This document shows positions 8,862 to 17,038 of a stretch of 64,000 nucleotides of DNA, piece by piece. Source of the stretch: an uncultured Clostridium sp. (GTDB taxonomy: Bacteria; Bacillota; Clostridia; Lachnospirales; Lachnospiraceae); NCBI GenBank assembly GCA_900542035.1, contig UQMJ01000002.1:124001-188000 (forward strand), in the 5' to 3' direction. The notes under the pieces were generated by a model. It was given only the letters and a program-made list of their open reading frames with translations, did not search any database and was not told the origin of the DNA. Made by a program: the position numbers and the translations under genes. Position 1 is the stretch's first letter; each line of letters opens with the position of its first letter.

Positions 8862-9806
8862 TTACGGATTGACCTCTCCATCTGTTTTTTTGGCAATCTC
8901 TGATATAGAGGTCACAAGACCAGCCAGTCCCTGAATCTCAGACGGAATAATAATCTTAGTCGCACGTCCGTTGGCCGCTGCCTGGAATGCTTCTAAACTC
9001 TTAATCTGGAGAACAGAGCTGTCGGCGCCTGCTTCTTTGATAAACCGGATACCGTCTGCCTGTGCCTGCTGAATCTTTAAAATCGCCTCAGCCTGGCCTT
9101 CTGCCTCTTTAATCCGTTTTTCCTTCTCAGCTTCCGCCCGCAGAATCGCTGCCTGCTTATCTGCTTCTGCATCCAGAATTGCAGATTCTTTCTTGCCTTC
9201 CGCTACCAGAATGGTAGATTTCTTTTCGCCTTCCGCCCGCAGAATTGCCTCGCGGCGTTCCCGTTCTGCCTTCATCTGCTTCTCCATGGCATCCTGAATT
9301 GCTGCCGGAGGAATAATGTTTTTCAGTTCCACACGGTTTACTTTAATCCCCCATGGATCCGTAGCAATATCTAAGGACGCCCTCATCTTTGCATTAATCG
9401 TCTCTCTGGAAGTCAGCGTCTGGTCTAACTCCATCTCGCCGATAATATTTCTCAAGGTAGTCGCGGTCAGATTCTCAATTGCCATGATAGGATTTTCCAC
9501 GCCGTATGCATACAGCTTCGGATCGGTAATCTGGAAAAACACTACCGTATCAATCCTCATAGTAACATTGTCTTTTGTAATAACCGGCTGGGGCGGGAAG
9601 TCTGCCACCTGCTCCTTTAAATTAACTCTTTTTGCCACGCGCTCAATAATCGGCACTCTGATATGCAGTCCCGTAGACCATGTGGCTTTGTAGGCGCCCA
9701 GACGCTCAATAATCATCGCCTGTGCCTGGGGAACAACTTTTACGCACGATGCAAATACTGCCAATCCAATCAATAACACAGCGGCTACTAAAATAAATCC
9801 ACCCAT
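8862..9806 (-). CDS. SPFH/band-7 membrane protein, QmcA type
   Basis: A 314-residue protein with one N-terminal transmembrane segment, a band-7/SPFH domain (roughly 20-180) and an Ala/Glu-rich coiled coil with repeated A-E-G-(K/E) and A-I-L-x-A-E motifs (roughly 180-250), as in stomatin and paraslipin. These proteins form large membrane-associated assemblies and organise membrane domains. Its partner NfeD is encoded 16 nt upstream, the usual arrangement. Confidence 0.92.
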   Translation of the reverse strand: MGGFILVAAVLLIGLAVFASCVKVVPQAQAMIIERLGAYKATWSTGLHIRVPIIERVAKRVNLKEQVADFPPQPVITKDNVTMRIDTVVFFQITDPKLYAYGVENPIMAIENLTATTLRNIIGEMELDQTLTSRETINAKMRASLDIATDPWGIKVNRVELKNIIPPAAIQDAMEKQMKAERERREAILRAEGEKKSTILVAEGKKESAILDAEADKQAAILRAEAEKEKRIKEAEGQAEAILKIQQAQADGIRFIKEAGADSSVLQIKSLEAFQAAANGRATKIIIPSEIQGLAGLVTSISEIAKKTDGEVNP

Positions 9807-9822
9807 ACTTCATCTCCTCCTG

Positions 9823-10254
9823 TCAGGCTTCTGCTTCTACAATCAGCTTCACACCCTGAATCTCTTTTACAGTTACAATGGTTCCCTCCTGGATTACCTC
9901 TTCGTCCCGAACGCTTCTGGCCATCCACTCCTGCCCGTTAATCACTGCTGATCCGGTCGCGTTCCGGTTATCCACTTCTGACGTTACTCTTGCCTGTTTT
10001 CCAATCAGGCTGTCGGCATTGGTTCTGGTAATGTCTCCATTAATATACTTTTTCGCAAAAGGCCTGACTAAAATCAGGGTAATAAAGGAAACAATTACAA
10101 AAGCAGCCAGCTGGGCCTCTATCCCCGCACTGGTAAAACTCAGAGCAAAGGCAGCCAGCGAACCTGCTGCAAACCAAATGGTAGTCAAAGCCATGGTGGC
10201 TACCTCAATGCCCAGCAACGCGACAAATATAACCAACCAAATAACCGGTGACAT
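9823..10254 (-). CDS. NfeD-family membrane protein
   Basis: A 143-residue short NfeD: hydrophobic segments in the first 75 residues, then a soluble OB-fold domain (I-G-K-Q-A-R-V-T-S-E-V ... V-T-V-K-E-I-Q-G-V-K-L-I-V). Short NfeD proteins pair with SPFH proteins, and here the pair is adjacent and codirectional. It has its own promoter and an unusually structured 5' leader (see 10305-10337). Confidence 0.9.
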   Translation of the reverse strand: MSPVIWLVIFVALLGIEVATMALTTIWFAAGSLAAFALSFTSAGIEAQLAAFVIVSFITLILVRPFAKKYINGDITRTNADSLIGKQARVTSEVDNRNATGSAVINGQEWMARSVRDEEVIQEGTIVTVKEIQGVKLIVEAEA

Positions 10255-10304
10255 AACGTTTGCCTCCTTTTCTGTGTTGTTTTAAACCTGCATAAGCCAT
10301 GCGT

Positions 10305-10337
10305 CTTCTGCCGGAATGCTTCCCCTTCCGACAGAAG
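10305..10337 (-). promoter_or_regulatory. Stable hairpin in the nfeD 5' leader
   Basis: The leader between the promoter at 10382-10410 and the nfeD start folds into a 12-bp stem (CTTCTGTCGGAA / TTCCGGCAGAAG, one G-U) with a 9-nt loop. There is no U-run after it, so it is not a terminator. I do not recognise a known riboswitch class. Confidence 0.5.
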
Positions 10338-10381
10338 CAGGAGCATTTGCCCTATGTCAGCACCCAGCTTATTTTAGGGGT

Positions 10382-10410
10382 ATTATATCATACAAGAGCC
10401 GCCAATACAA
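10382..10410 (-). promoter_or_regulatory. Extended -10 promoter of nfeD-SPFH
   Basis: Minus-strand TGA-TATAAT (perfect -10 at 10387-10382 with a TGn extension), a 17-nt spacer and a weak -35 (TTGTAT). The -35 overlaps a hairpin (10396-10425) after the rRNA methylase gene. Confidence 0.75.
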
Positions 10411-10440
10411 CTGTACCGACGGCTCCAGAATCTTACATTT

Positions 10441-11238
10441 TCATAAACTATTTTTGCTGTTCCGGCGCTGCCTGGCCGCTTCAAACATAAGGACAGAGGA
10501 GGCTACCGCAGCATTTAAAGACTCGACTTTTCCCATCATCGGAATCCGGATATATGTGTCAGCCAGAGCTGCCGTCTCATCCGTCAGCCCATTGGCCTCG
10601 TTGCCAATTAAAAATCCGCAGGAACCAGTAAAATCTTCCTGATCATAGGAATTCGTACCCTTTAAGTGAGCGGCAAACAGGCGGATTTTCTCTTGCTTCA
10701 TCCTTCTTAACACATCGTGAAGATCCTCCACGTAGACAAACGGCATCCGGAATACCGAACCCATGGTAGAACGGATTACTTTCGGATTGTAGATGTCTAC
10801 CGTATTTTTGTCCATCACGATTCCGGTCACTCCAGCCCCCTCTCCGGCGCGGAGTATGGTTCCCAGATTTCCAGGATCCTGAATCGTCTCCAGAATCATC
10901 AGGCAGGCAGGTTTTTCTTTTATCACATCTTCAAGGCTGTAATGCTTCTGTCTTACCACAGCCAGCACTCCCTGAGGCGTCTGGGTGTCTGCCATGGCTT
11001 TCATCACGCTTTCCGTTACGACTTCGTGGCGGCACTTCAGAAGTTCTCCCAGATCTTCCCTGCCAAACTCATTTAAAAATGCATCCGTTACATAGAGAGA
11101 ACAGATTTCCTCCGGATTTAGTTCCCTGCAGATCCGAAGCCCCTCTGCCACATATCTGCCTTCTTCTCTCCTGGCTTTTCCCTTTTTTACCAGATTCTGG
11201 ACGTATTTTACCTGGTCGTTTTTTGTGCTGACAATCAT
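10441..11238 (-). CDS. SpoU/TrmH-family RNA 2'-O-methyltransferase
   Basis: A 265-residue enzyme with an N-terminal substrate-binding domain (about 1-95) and a SpoU knot domain. Knot motifs seen are the Q-D-P-G-N-L-G-T-I-L-R-A block, I-G-N-E-A-N-G-L, and the terminal I-P-M-M-G-K-V-E-S-L-N-A-A-V-A. Relatives methylate ribose in 23S rRNA or tRNA using S-adenosylmethionine; the target site cannot be assigned. The gene follows nadE after one nucleotide. Confidence 0.9.
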   Translation of the reverse strand: MIVSTKNDQVKYVQNLVKKGKARREEGRYVAEGLRICRELNPEEICSLYVTDAFLNEFGREDLGELLKCRHEVVTESVMKAMADTQTPQGVLAVVRQKHYSLEDVIKEKPACLMILETIQDPGNLGTILRAGEGAGVTGIVMDKNTVDIYNPKVIRSTMGSVFRMPFVYVEDLHDVLRRMKQEKIRLFAAHLKGTNSYDQEDFTGSCGFLIGNEANGLTDETAALADTYIRIPMMGKVESLNAAVASSVLMFEAARQRRNSKNSL

Positions 11239-11239
11239 C

Positions 11240-13171
11240 TTATTCTGTAATCCTCTCTAAATCCTCCTGCCAGATCCGGCCGGATGCATCGCTTGGCATC
11301 CGCAAATCTCCTCTTGGAGATACCCCTACAGAACCTACTTTCGGACCGTCCGGCAGACAGGAACGTTTAAACTGCTGGCTAAAAAATCTTCTGTAAAATG
11401 TTTTCAGCCATTTTAATATCACTTCTTTCTCGTATTCTCCCTGAAATGCCTGGCAGGCCATGCGGTAAATTTTAGATGGCAGATAGCCAAACCGGAGCAC
11501 ATAGTACAGGAAAAAATCGTGAAGTTCATACGGACCTACTAAATCCTCGGTCTTCTGGGCAATCTCTCCTTCCTTTGGAGGAAGAAGTTCCGGACTGACC
11601 GGAGTATCCAGCACGTCAAGAAGCACCTCTGAAAGCACCTCCTGGCCGCAGGTATCCGCATAATACTGTACCAGATGGCGAACCAGGGTTTTGGGTACCG
11701 ATGCATTTACCCCGTACATGGACATATGATCCCCATTGTAAGTCGCCCAGCCCAGAGCCAGTTCCGACATATCACCTGTGCCGATTACCAGGGCGCCAAT
11801 CTCGTTGGCAATGTCCATAAGTACCTGGGTTCTCTCCCTGGCCTGACTGTTTTCATAGGTCACGTCGCGGTTTTCCGGATCGTGGCCAATATCTCTGAAA
11901 TGCAGGGAAACCGCCTCTTTAATTACGACTTCCCGAAGATCCGCCCCTACCTTTTTTGCCATGGCGCAGGCATTTTTATAAGTCCTGTCTGTCGTTCCAA
12001 AGCAAGGCATGGTAATGCAGTGAATCTGGTTTCTTGGAAGCCCCAGCAAATCAAAGGCCTTTACGCAGACTAACAGGGCCAGCGTGGAATCCAGACCGCC
12101 GGACAATCCCACTACCGCATGGCTGCAGCCTGTATGCTGGAGACGCTTCTTTAACCCCATTGCCTGGATGGTAAAAATTTCTTCGCAGCGGCGCGCCCTC
12201 TCTCTTTCCTCTTTGGGGACAAACGGAGACGGATCGATAAAGCGTCTGATTGGTTCCTGTCCTCTGGAATCCCCAGGGTTTTGGAATGCAAATTCTACGG
12301 TTAAATGTTCTTTTGTCTCCTGTCTGGAAAACGTATTCATCCTTCTGCGCTCCGACTGAAGCTTTTGAAGATCCATATCTGCAGCAATGACTTCATTGGC
12401 AAACCGCTTTGACTCTGCCAGACAGGTTCCGTCCTCTGCAATCAGATTCTGGCCGCCGAATACCAGATCCTGGGTGGATTCCCCTTCTCCTGCATTGGCA
12501 TAAATGTAACCGCTGAGCAGTCTGGCAGACTGTCCGCAGATTAGGTTTTTCCGGTAACGATCCTTGCCTGTCGTCTCATCGCTGGCCGAACAGTTGACAA
12601 TCACGCTGGCTCCGGCCAGGGCATGACGGATGCTGGGCGGATTTGGCGCCCAGACGTCTTCACAGATTTCCGCTGCCACAGTAAGCTCTGGCACATTTCT
12701 GCACTGAAACAATACGTCTGTTCCAAACAGTACCTTTTCTCCGTAAAAATCAGTCAGATCCGGCTCTTTTCCGGCTGGTTCAAAATACCGCCTCTCATAA
12801 AATTCCGAGTAGTTGGGAATATAGGTTTTCGGAATCATCCCCAGCACCTCTCCTTCAAAAAGAGCCGCCGCTACATTGTAAAGTTTTCCCTTATGCTCCC
12901 AGGGAAGTCCGACAAATACCAGCATATCCATTCCCTTAGAAGCTTTAGCCAGAGCCTTTAATTCTTCCTTTGCACGCTCAATTAACGGGAACTGCAAAAA
13001 CAGATCCCCACAGGTATACGCAGTAATGGAAAGCTCTGGAAATACCAGGATCTTTACCCCTTCTTTGCTGCATTCCTTCATAATCTGCTCTATCTGTTCC
13101 CGATTCCACCTGGTATCTGCCACTTTTACCTGGGGAGTAGCCGCCGCTACTCGGATAAATCCGTCTTTCAT
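11240..13171 (-). CDS. nadE: Glutamine-dependent NAD+ synthetase
   Basis: A 643-residue two-domain enzyme. The N-terminal nitrilase-like glutaminase (about 1-290) has the Glu in F-P-E-L-S and the nucleophile Cys in A-E-I-C-E-D-V-W. The C-terminal amidotransferase has the PP-loop G-L-S-G-G-L-D-S-T and G-T-G-D-M-S-E-L-A-L-G-W. It makes NAD from nicotinate adenine dinucleotide with glutamine nitrogen. Length is normal. It lies between a MATE gene (23-nt gap) and an rRNA methylase (1-nt gap), probably one transcript. Confidence 0.96.
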   Translation of the reverse strand: MKDGFIRVAAATPQVKVADTRWNREQIEQIMKECSKEGVKILVFPELSITAYTCGDLFLQFPLIERAKEELKALAKASKGMDMLVFVGLPWEHKGKLYNVAAALFEGEVLGMIPKTYIPNYSEFYERRYFEPAGKEPDLTDFYGEKVLFGTDVLFQCRNVPELTVAAEICEDVWAPNPPSIRHALAGASVIVNCSASDETTGKDRYRKNLICGQSARLLSGYIYANAGEGESTQDLVFGGQNLIAEDGTCLAESKRFANEVIAADMDLQKLQSERRRMNTFSRQETKEHLTVEFAFQNPGDSRGQEPIRRFIDPSPFVPKEERERARRCEEIFTIQAMGLKKRLQHTGCSHAVVGLSGGLDSTLALLVCVKAFDLLGLPRNQIHCITMPCFGTTDRTYKNACAMAKKVGADLREVVIKEAVSLHFRDIGHDPENRDVTYENSQARERTQVLMDIANEIGALVIGTGDMSELALGWATYNGDHMSMYGVNASVPKTLVRHLVQYYADTCGQEVLSEVLLDVLDTPVSPELLPPKEGEIAQKTEDLVGPYELHDFFLYYVLRFGYLPSKIYRMACQAFQGEYEKEVILKWLKTFYRRFFSQQFKRSCLPDGPKVGSVGVSPRGDLRMPSDASGRIWQEDLERITE

Positions 13172-13194
13172 CTAACGTTTCCTCTCTTTCTCGG

Positions 13195-14550
13195 TTATTT
13201 TTTCTCAAAAGACATCCATTTTCCCTTCCAGCAATACAGCACATCCATCAGCATGGTTGTGGTCCAGGTAATGGGATAACACAGCATAACTGCCTCATAG
13301 CTTGGAAAAAATGGAACCATTCCATTGATATAAATCATTCTCAGCACACACATATTGCCGATGCCAATCAGCATCGTTACCATAGTCTTTCCGGCGCCTC
13401 TGAACGTTCCCATCAAAATCTGATGAATCGAAAGCACACCGTAAAATGGAATCAGCATGGATATGGTCATTTTGCCGTACCGCAGCACCTCTGGGTCACT
13501 GCTGAAAATCTGAATCAGGTCTTCTGCTTTCCACAGCAAAAACGGACTCAGCGCCAATGTATACACAGCGCTTATGACAATCCCCTGGACAATTCCCTGC
13601 TTCACTCTCTTTTTCTTTTCAGCGCCAATATTCTGACCAGTGAAGGTCGTTGCCGCAATACAGAAACTCTGCAGCGGAAGCATGACAAATCCGTCTATTT
13701 TACTGTAAGCGCCGTATCCCGCCATTGCTGCCGAACCGTATCCGTTAATATTCGCCTGGACAATTACGTTAGACAGGGAAATAATGGAATGCTGTATGCC
13801 GCTGGGAATTCCAATAGCCAGAATCCGTTTCATCATCCGCTTATCAATTGCTATCTTTTTTAATTCTACCCGATAACTGTCTTTTGTACGCATCAATGCA
13901 AAAAATGCCAGCGCCGCAGATACTGCCTGGGCAATGATGGTCGCATAGCCGACGCCGGCAATTCCCATAGAAAATACTATCACAAAAACCAGATCCAGCA
14001 CAATATTGACTGCCGAAGAAATGCACAGATAATACAGCGGACGCCTGGAGTCTCCTACTGCGCGCAGGATTCCGGCCGCCATGTTGTAAAGCAGGTTAAA
14101 CAGAGAGCCGGAAAAGTAAATCTGCAGGTAAATGACAGAGTTTTCTATCACGTCTTCCGGTGTCCCCATCCAATTTAAAATGTAAGGAGACAAAACCATA
14201 CCCAGAATACTAAGAAGGACTCCTCCAAGGATACTTAATGCAATGCAGGTGTGAACTGCCCAGGAAAGCTTTTGTTCATTCTCTGCCCCGTAATACTGGG
14301 AAATAATCACGCCGGCCCCAGTAGCGATTCCCATAAACATTCCAATAATCAGATTAATCAGAGGCGTGCTGGAACCTACCGCTGCCAGCGCCTGACTGCC
14401 GATAAAATTGCCTACCACAATGGAGTCCACCGTATTATAAAGCTGCTGAAACAGATTTCCCACTAGAAGCGGCAGTGAAAACAGAAGAAGCTGTTTCCAG
14501 ATGACCCCTTCTGTCATAAGCATGGTGCTGCTTTTTCCCTCGCCTTTCAT
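13195..14550 (-). CDS. MATE-family multidrug efflux protein
   Basis: About 451 residues with twelve predicted membrane segments in two repeats and the MATE hallmark (P-L-L-V-G-N-L-F-Q-Q-L-Y-N-T-V-D). Such carriers export drugs or metabolites with Na+ or H+. The start at M-K-G-E-G is chosen because GGGGGAA precedes it; earlier in-frame ATGs extend toward 14607. It is divergent from the Rrf2 regulator, and GTTATGATAAC (14584-14594) in its upstream region resembles the half-sites in the rrf2 operator, so common control is likely. Confidence 0.9.
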   Translation of the reverse strand: MKGEGKSSTMLMTEGVIWKQLLLFSLPLLVGNLFQQLYNTVDSIVVGNFIGSQALAAVGSSTPLINLIIGMFMGIATGAGVIISQYYGAENEQKLSWAVHTCIALSILGGVLLSILGMVLSPYILNWMGTPEDVIENSVIYLQIYFSGSLFNLLYNMAAGILRAVGDSRRPLYYLCISSAVNIVLDLVFVIVFSMGIAGVGYATIIAQAVSAALAFFALMRTKDSYRVELKKIAIDKRMMKRILAIGIPSGIQHSIISLSNVIVQANINGYGSAAMAGYGAYSKIDGFVMLPLQSFCIAATTFTGQNIGAEKKKRVKQGIVQGIVISAVYTLALSPFLLWKAEDLIQIFSSDPEVLRYGKMTISMLIPFYGVLSIHQILMGTFRGAGKTMVTMLIGIGNMCVLRMIYINGMVPFFPSYEAVMLCYPITWTTTMLMDVLYCWKGKWMSFEKK

Positions 14551-14583
14551 CCCGTCTTCCCCCATACCTAAGAGATTTCTTTT

Positions 14584-14594
14584 GTTATGATAAC
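14584..14594. promoter_or_regulatory. Possible Rrf2-type half-site near the MATE start
   Basis: GTTATGATAAC contains ATGATAA and TTATCAT (on the other strand), the same words that form the arms of the palindrome at 14660-14681. Confidence 0.35.
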
Positions 14595-14627
14595 ACAATT
14601 TGAACAAAAAGGAAAGGCAGATACCTC

Positions 14628-14656
14628 TTTACTTTCTCTGTTAAATCATGTACAAT
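14628..14656 (+). promoter_or_regulatory. Promoter of the rrf2-tcdA operon
   Basis: TTTACT (14628-14633), a 17-nt spacer and TACAAT (14651-14656). The inverted repeat at 14660-14681 starts just after the -10 box, a position where a bound repressor would block initiation. Confidence 0.65.
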
Positions 14657-14659
14657 TTT

Positions 14660-14681
14660 CTTATCATAGTAAAATGATAAG
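14660..14681. promoter_or_regulatory. Operator-like inverted repeat upstream of the Rrf2 gene
   Basis: CTTATCAT and ATGATAAG form perfect 8-bp arms separated by AGTAAA. It lies between the -10 box and the ribosome binding site (AAAGGAG, 14691-14697), which suggests autoregulation by the Rrf2 protein. Confidence 0.6.
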
Positions 14682-14706
14682 AATAATCGGAAAGGAGCCT
14701 TTCCTT

Positions 14707-15138
14707 ATGAAAATTTCTACAAAAGGACGCTACGCTTTAAGAATGATGCTGGAATTTGCCATGTCTTCTGAAGAATGCACCAAATTAAACCAGGTGGCAG
14801 AACGCCAGCAGATTTCCGTAAAATACCTGGAACAAATTGCCATGACTCTGTCCCGCGCCGGCTTTATCAAAAGTATGAGGGGCGCACAGGGCGGCTACCG
14901 CCTGGCCAGAGACCCCAAAGACTATACGGTAGGCGAAGTTCTCCGTGTCATGGAAGGAAGCCTCGCTCCCGTACCCTGCCTGGACGACAGTCCTAACCAG
15001 TGCGGCAGAGCCGGCGGATGCGCGGTTCTTTCAGTATGGAAAGATTTGGCAGACGCCATTAACCAGGTAGTCGATCACGTTACCCTGGCTGATTTAGTCA
15101 ATGAACAAACGGAAAAACCAGAAGAAAATCTGTTATAA
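14707..15138 (+). CDS. Rrf2-family transcriptional regulator with IscR-like cysteines
   Basis: A 143-residue Rrf2 regulator: winged helix at the N-terminus (M-K-I-S-T-K-G-R-Y-A-L-R, then Q-I-S-V-K-Y-L-E-Q-I and G-A-Q-G-G-Y-R-L) and three cysteines in C-L-D-D-S-P-N-Q-C-G-R-A-G-G-C. In IscR and relatives such cysteines hold an iron-sulfur cluster, so it may sense redox or Fe-S status. The spacing here is C-x7-C-x5-C. The ATG at 14707 has AAAGGAG upstream; a longer frame to 14587 crosses the promoter and is not used. tcdA follows after 9 nt. Confidence 0.9.
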   Translation: MKISTKGRYALRMMLEFAMSSEECTKLNQVAERQQISVKYLEQIAMTLSRAGFIKSMRGAQGGYRLARDPKDYTVGEVLRVMEGSLAPVPCLDDSPNQCGRAGGCAVLSVWKDLADAINQVVDHVTLADLVNEQTEKPEENLL

Positions 15139-15147
15139 GGAGATCCT

Positions 15148-15933
15148 ATGAACCCAACGAACCAGCGGGAATTTTCCCGCACCAGAATGTTAATTGGAGC
15201 AGACGGCCTGGATGCGCTGCAAAACTCCTGCGTCGCTGTATTTGGTATCGGAGGCGTAGGCTCTTATGTCGCAGAAGCTCTTGCCAGAAGCGGAACCGGC
15301 TGTCTGATTTTAGTCGATAATGACACCGTAGACATCTCCAACATCAATCGTCAGCTCATTGCCTGCCAGAGTACCATCGGACAGCCCAAAACCCAGGTTA
15401 TGAAAAAACGGATTCTGGACATCAATCCCCTCTGCAGGGTTCTGACCTTTGAAGAATTTATCCTGCCGGACAATTTAGAATCTTTTTTTGACAACGTCTT
15501 TTCCCAGACCGGCTCGATTGATTATATCGTCGATGCCATCGATACGGTCAGCGCCAAACTGGCTCTTGCCGAATACGCCTGGAAGCAGAACATCCCCCTA
15601 ATCGCTTCTATGGGCACCGGAAACAAGCTTCATCCGGAACTGTTTGAACTTGCCGACATTTACAAAACCTCGGTCTGCCCCTTATGCAAAGTCATGCGGA
15701 AGGAACTAAAAAAGCGGGGAATCCCCCGCTTAGACGTTCTTTATTCCAAAGAAGAGCCGTTAAAACCCGCCGCAGATCCCGATGAGTCCCCAGATCCTTC
15801 CTCCAGCCGGAGAGCCATTCCAGGAAGTATCTCCTTTGTCCCATCGGCTGCCGGACTGATCATCGCCGGAAAGGTAGTCAGATCCCTTTGCGGTACAGAA
15901 CGTAAGAATACGCGGCCGGAACCCCTGAAATGA
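15148..15933 (+). CDS. tcdA: tRNA threonylcarbamoyladenosine dehydratase
   Basis: A 261-residue ThiF/MoeB/E1-like protein of the TcdA (CsdL) group, which cyclises t6A37 in tRNA to ct6A at the cost of ATP. The Rossmann loop G-I-G-G-V-G-S-Y, the D-N-D-x-V-D-x-S-N-I-N-R-Q adenylation block, and V-D-A-I-D are present. Two cysteines (S-V-C-P-L-C-K) recall the zinc site of the superfamily. Its 3' end overlaps the converging sdpI-like gene by 56 nt. Confidence 0.92.
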   Translation: MNPTNQREFSRTRMLIGADGLDALQNSCVAVFGIGGVGSYVAEALARSGTGCLILVDNDTVDISNINRQLIACQSTIGQPKTQVMKKRILDINPLCRVLTFEEFILPDNLESFFDNVFSQTGSIDYIVDAIDTVSAKLALAEYAWKQNIPLIASMGTGNKLHPELFELADIYKTSVCPLCKVMRKELKKRGIPRLDVLYSKEEPLKPAADPDESPDPSSSRRAIPGSISFVPSAAGLIIAGKVVRSLCGTERKNTRPEPLK

Positions 15934-16510
15934 CCAGCAGAATCGCAAACACCATATACTGGCTGGCTGTAAGAAATCCGCTTATCATCAGCAGGATTCC
16001 TCCCATTACCCAGAGCCAGCCGGCCAGGCGGTGAGTCCGGTTCCAGTTTTCTTCGCTGTTTAATGTCCAGGGAAGCTTGATTCCCATGGTATAGCTCTGT
16101 TTGCTTTTGGGAAGGTAATTGCCCATTCCTATCATCAGAAGGCCTATCAATATACTGACTGTCATCCCCATATCGATCGGAATTCCCATGGCAGCGCCAT
16201 AGCTTAAAAGCATCATTACCAGGGTCATAGCAGGAATAAACCAGCTCATCAGTCCCATTAACTTTTTACTGATATTTTTCTTTTTTGGATCATTTTGATA
16301 CATAAACAAAACAAACAGCTGCATGACTGTCATAAATACCGGCATTCCGAAAATCAACATTTCTTTCTGGATCCACCCGTCAATCTCATTGTGAAAGTTC
16401 CAATGGGAAGGGATCTGGTCTGGAAGTTTTCCCCACAGCAAAATGCCAATCAGACAGGGAAGCCATATTACCGCAACCGTTGCTATACTCCGTTTTTTTG
16501 AATTCTTCAT
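15878..16510 (-). CDS. sdpI: SdpI-family membrane protein (DUF1648)
   Basis: A 210-residue membrane protein with about six hydrophobic segments. An N-terminal DUF1648-type block (L-P-D-Q-I-P-S-H-W-N-F-H-N-E-I-D-G-W) is followed by an SdpI-type C-terminal part (M-G-N-Y-L-P-K-S-K-Q-S-Y-T-M-G-I-K-L-P-W-T-L). In Bacillus subtilis, SdpI gives immunity to the SdpC toxin and sequesters its repressor SdpR at the membrane. The gene overlaps the ArsR-type regulator by 4 nt. No SdpC-like toxin gene was found here. Confidence 0.88.
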   Translation of the reverse strand: MKNSKKRSIATVAVIWLPCLIGILLWGKLPDQIPSHWNFHNEIDGWIQKEMLIFGMPVFMTVMQLFVLFMYQNDPKKKNISKKLMGLMSWFIPAMTLVMMLLSYGAAMGIPIDMGMTVSILIGLLMIGMGNYLPKSKQSYTMGIKLPWTLNSEENWNRTHRLAGWLWVMGGILLMISGFLTASQYMVFAILLVISGVPAAYSYVLYRKGI

Positions 16511-16779
16511 TCTCCGTCACCTCTCAGTTCTGAAAGCCACAGCATGATTTCTTCTACTATGGATGTGTTCAGTTCATAATATACAAAATTTTTAAACTTG
16601 GATTCCGTTACCAGTTCAGCCTTTTTCAACAGATTTAAATGGTAAGAAATAGTAGCAGAAGAAATGTCAAAATGGCTGGCAATCTCTCCGGCCGATAATT
16701 TCCTGCCATTTTTCAGCAAAACCAGAATATCCCGACGCACCGGATCGGATAATGCCTTAAATGTCTCTGCAAAACCCAT
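16507..16779 (-). CDS. sdpR: ArsR/SdpR-family repressor
   Basis: A 90-residue winged-helix protein (F-K-A-L-S-D-P-V-R-R-D-I-L-V-L-L, then A-S-H-F-D-I-S-S-A-T-I-S-Y-H-L-N-L-L as recognition helix). It has no metal-binding cysteine motif, unlike metal-sensing ArsR members, which fits SdpR-type autorepressors. It is coupled to the sdpI-like gene by a 4-nt overlap. A 20-bp perfect palindrome sits between its -10 box and start codon. Confidence 0.9.
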   Translation of the reverse strand: MGFAETFKALSDPVRRDILVLLKNGRKLSAGEIASHFDISSATISYHLNLLKKAELVTESKFKNFVYYELNTSIVEEIMLWLSELRGDGE

Positions 16780-16798
16780 ACGTTTTCCTTTCGATTCT

Positions 16799-16818
16799 AT
16801 TTAGATAATTATCTAAAT
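16799..16818. promoter_or_regulatory. Perfect palindromic operator of sdpRI
   Basis: ATTTAGATAATTATCTAAAT is a 20-bp perfect palindrome. It lies 3 nt downstream of the -10 box (16822-16827) and 19 nt upstream of the repressor start, the expected place for autorepression. Confidence 0.75.
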
Positions 16819-16821
16819 ACT

Positions 16822-16850
16822 ATTATAAAATTCTATTTGTCCTTCGTCAA
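16822..16850 (-). promoter_or_regulatory. Sigma-A promoter of sdpRI
   Basis: Minus-strand TTGACG (16850-16845), a 17-nt spacer and a perfect TATAAT (16827-16822). Confidence 0.85.
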
Positions 16851-16851
16851 T

Positions 16852-16877
16852 ACTATTTTGATATTTTTCAAAATAGT
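16852..16877. repeat. Inverted repeat abutting the sdpRI -35 box
   Basis: ACTATTTTGA and TCAAAATAGT are perfect 10-bp arms with a 6-nt centre. The repeat ends one base before the -35 box, so it could be an activator or second operator site. The word AAAATAGTTTC recurs at 16961-16971. Confidence 0.5.
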
Positions 16878-16892
16878 TTCTGCCTTTCCTGC

Positions 16893-17034
16893 AAAAAAAC
16901 AAGAGCTGCTTTTCCCCCACAGAAAGCAGCTCTTACGTCACGATCAACAACCGTCACATTAAAATAGTTTCTCTTGTTTGGCATCCCCATACCAAAACGA
17001 CGTTATGTATTCGACATCCCCATGTCTCTTACGT
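16893..17034 (-). ncRNA. Candidate small RNA with G-rich loop hairpins
   Basis: A noncoding interval has a complete transcription unit on the minus strand: promoter at 17039-17067 and a strong intrinsic terminator with a 12-bp stem (arms 16923-16934 and 16901-16912) followed by seven U. The predicted RNA of about 140 nt starts with hairpin GACAT-GGGG-ATGTC (17013-17026). A second hairpin, TTTGGTAT-GGGG-ATGCCAAA (16977-16996), follows. The terminator loop holds a third G-run (GUGGGGGA). The word ACGTAAGAG occurs at the 5' end and again just before the terminator. No open reading frame with a ribosome site is present. I do not recognise a known RNA family. Confidence 0.7.
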
Positions 17035-17038
17035 AATA

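Noticed and set aside
10285..10380. c-di-GMP (GEMM) or ZTP riboswitch in the nfeD leader
   Set aside because: Only short words resemble parts of those motifs; the core consensus and second helix are absent.
16977..17026. Guanidine-II or similar riboswitch for the two GGGG hairpins
   Set aside because: Guanidine-II needs ACGR loops; here the loops are GGGG and the unit ends in its own terminator with no gene directly attached.
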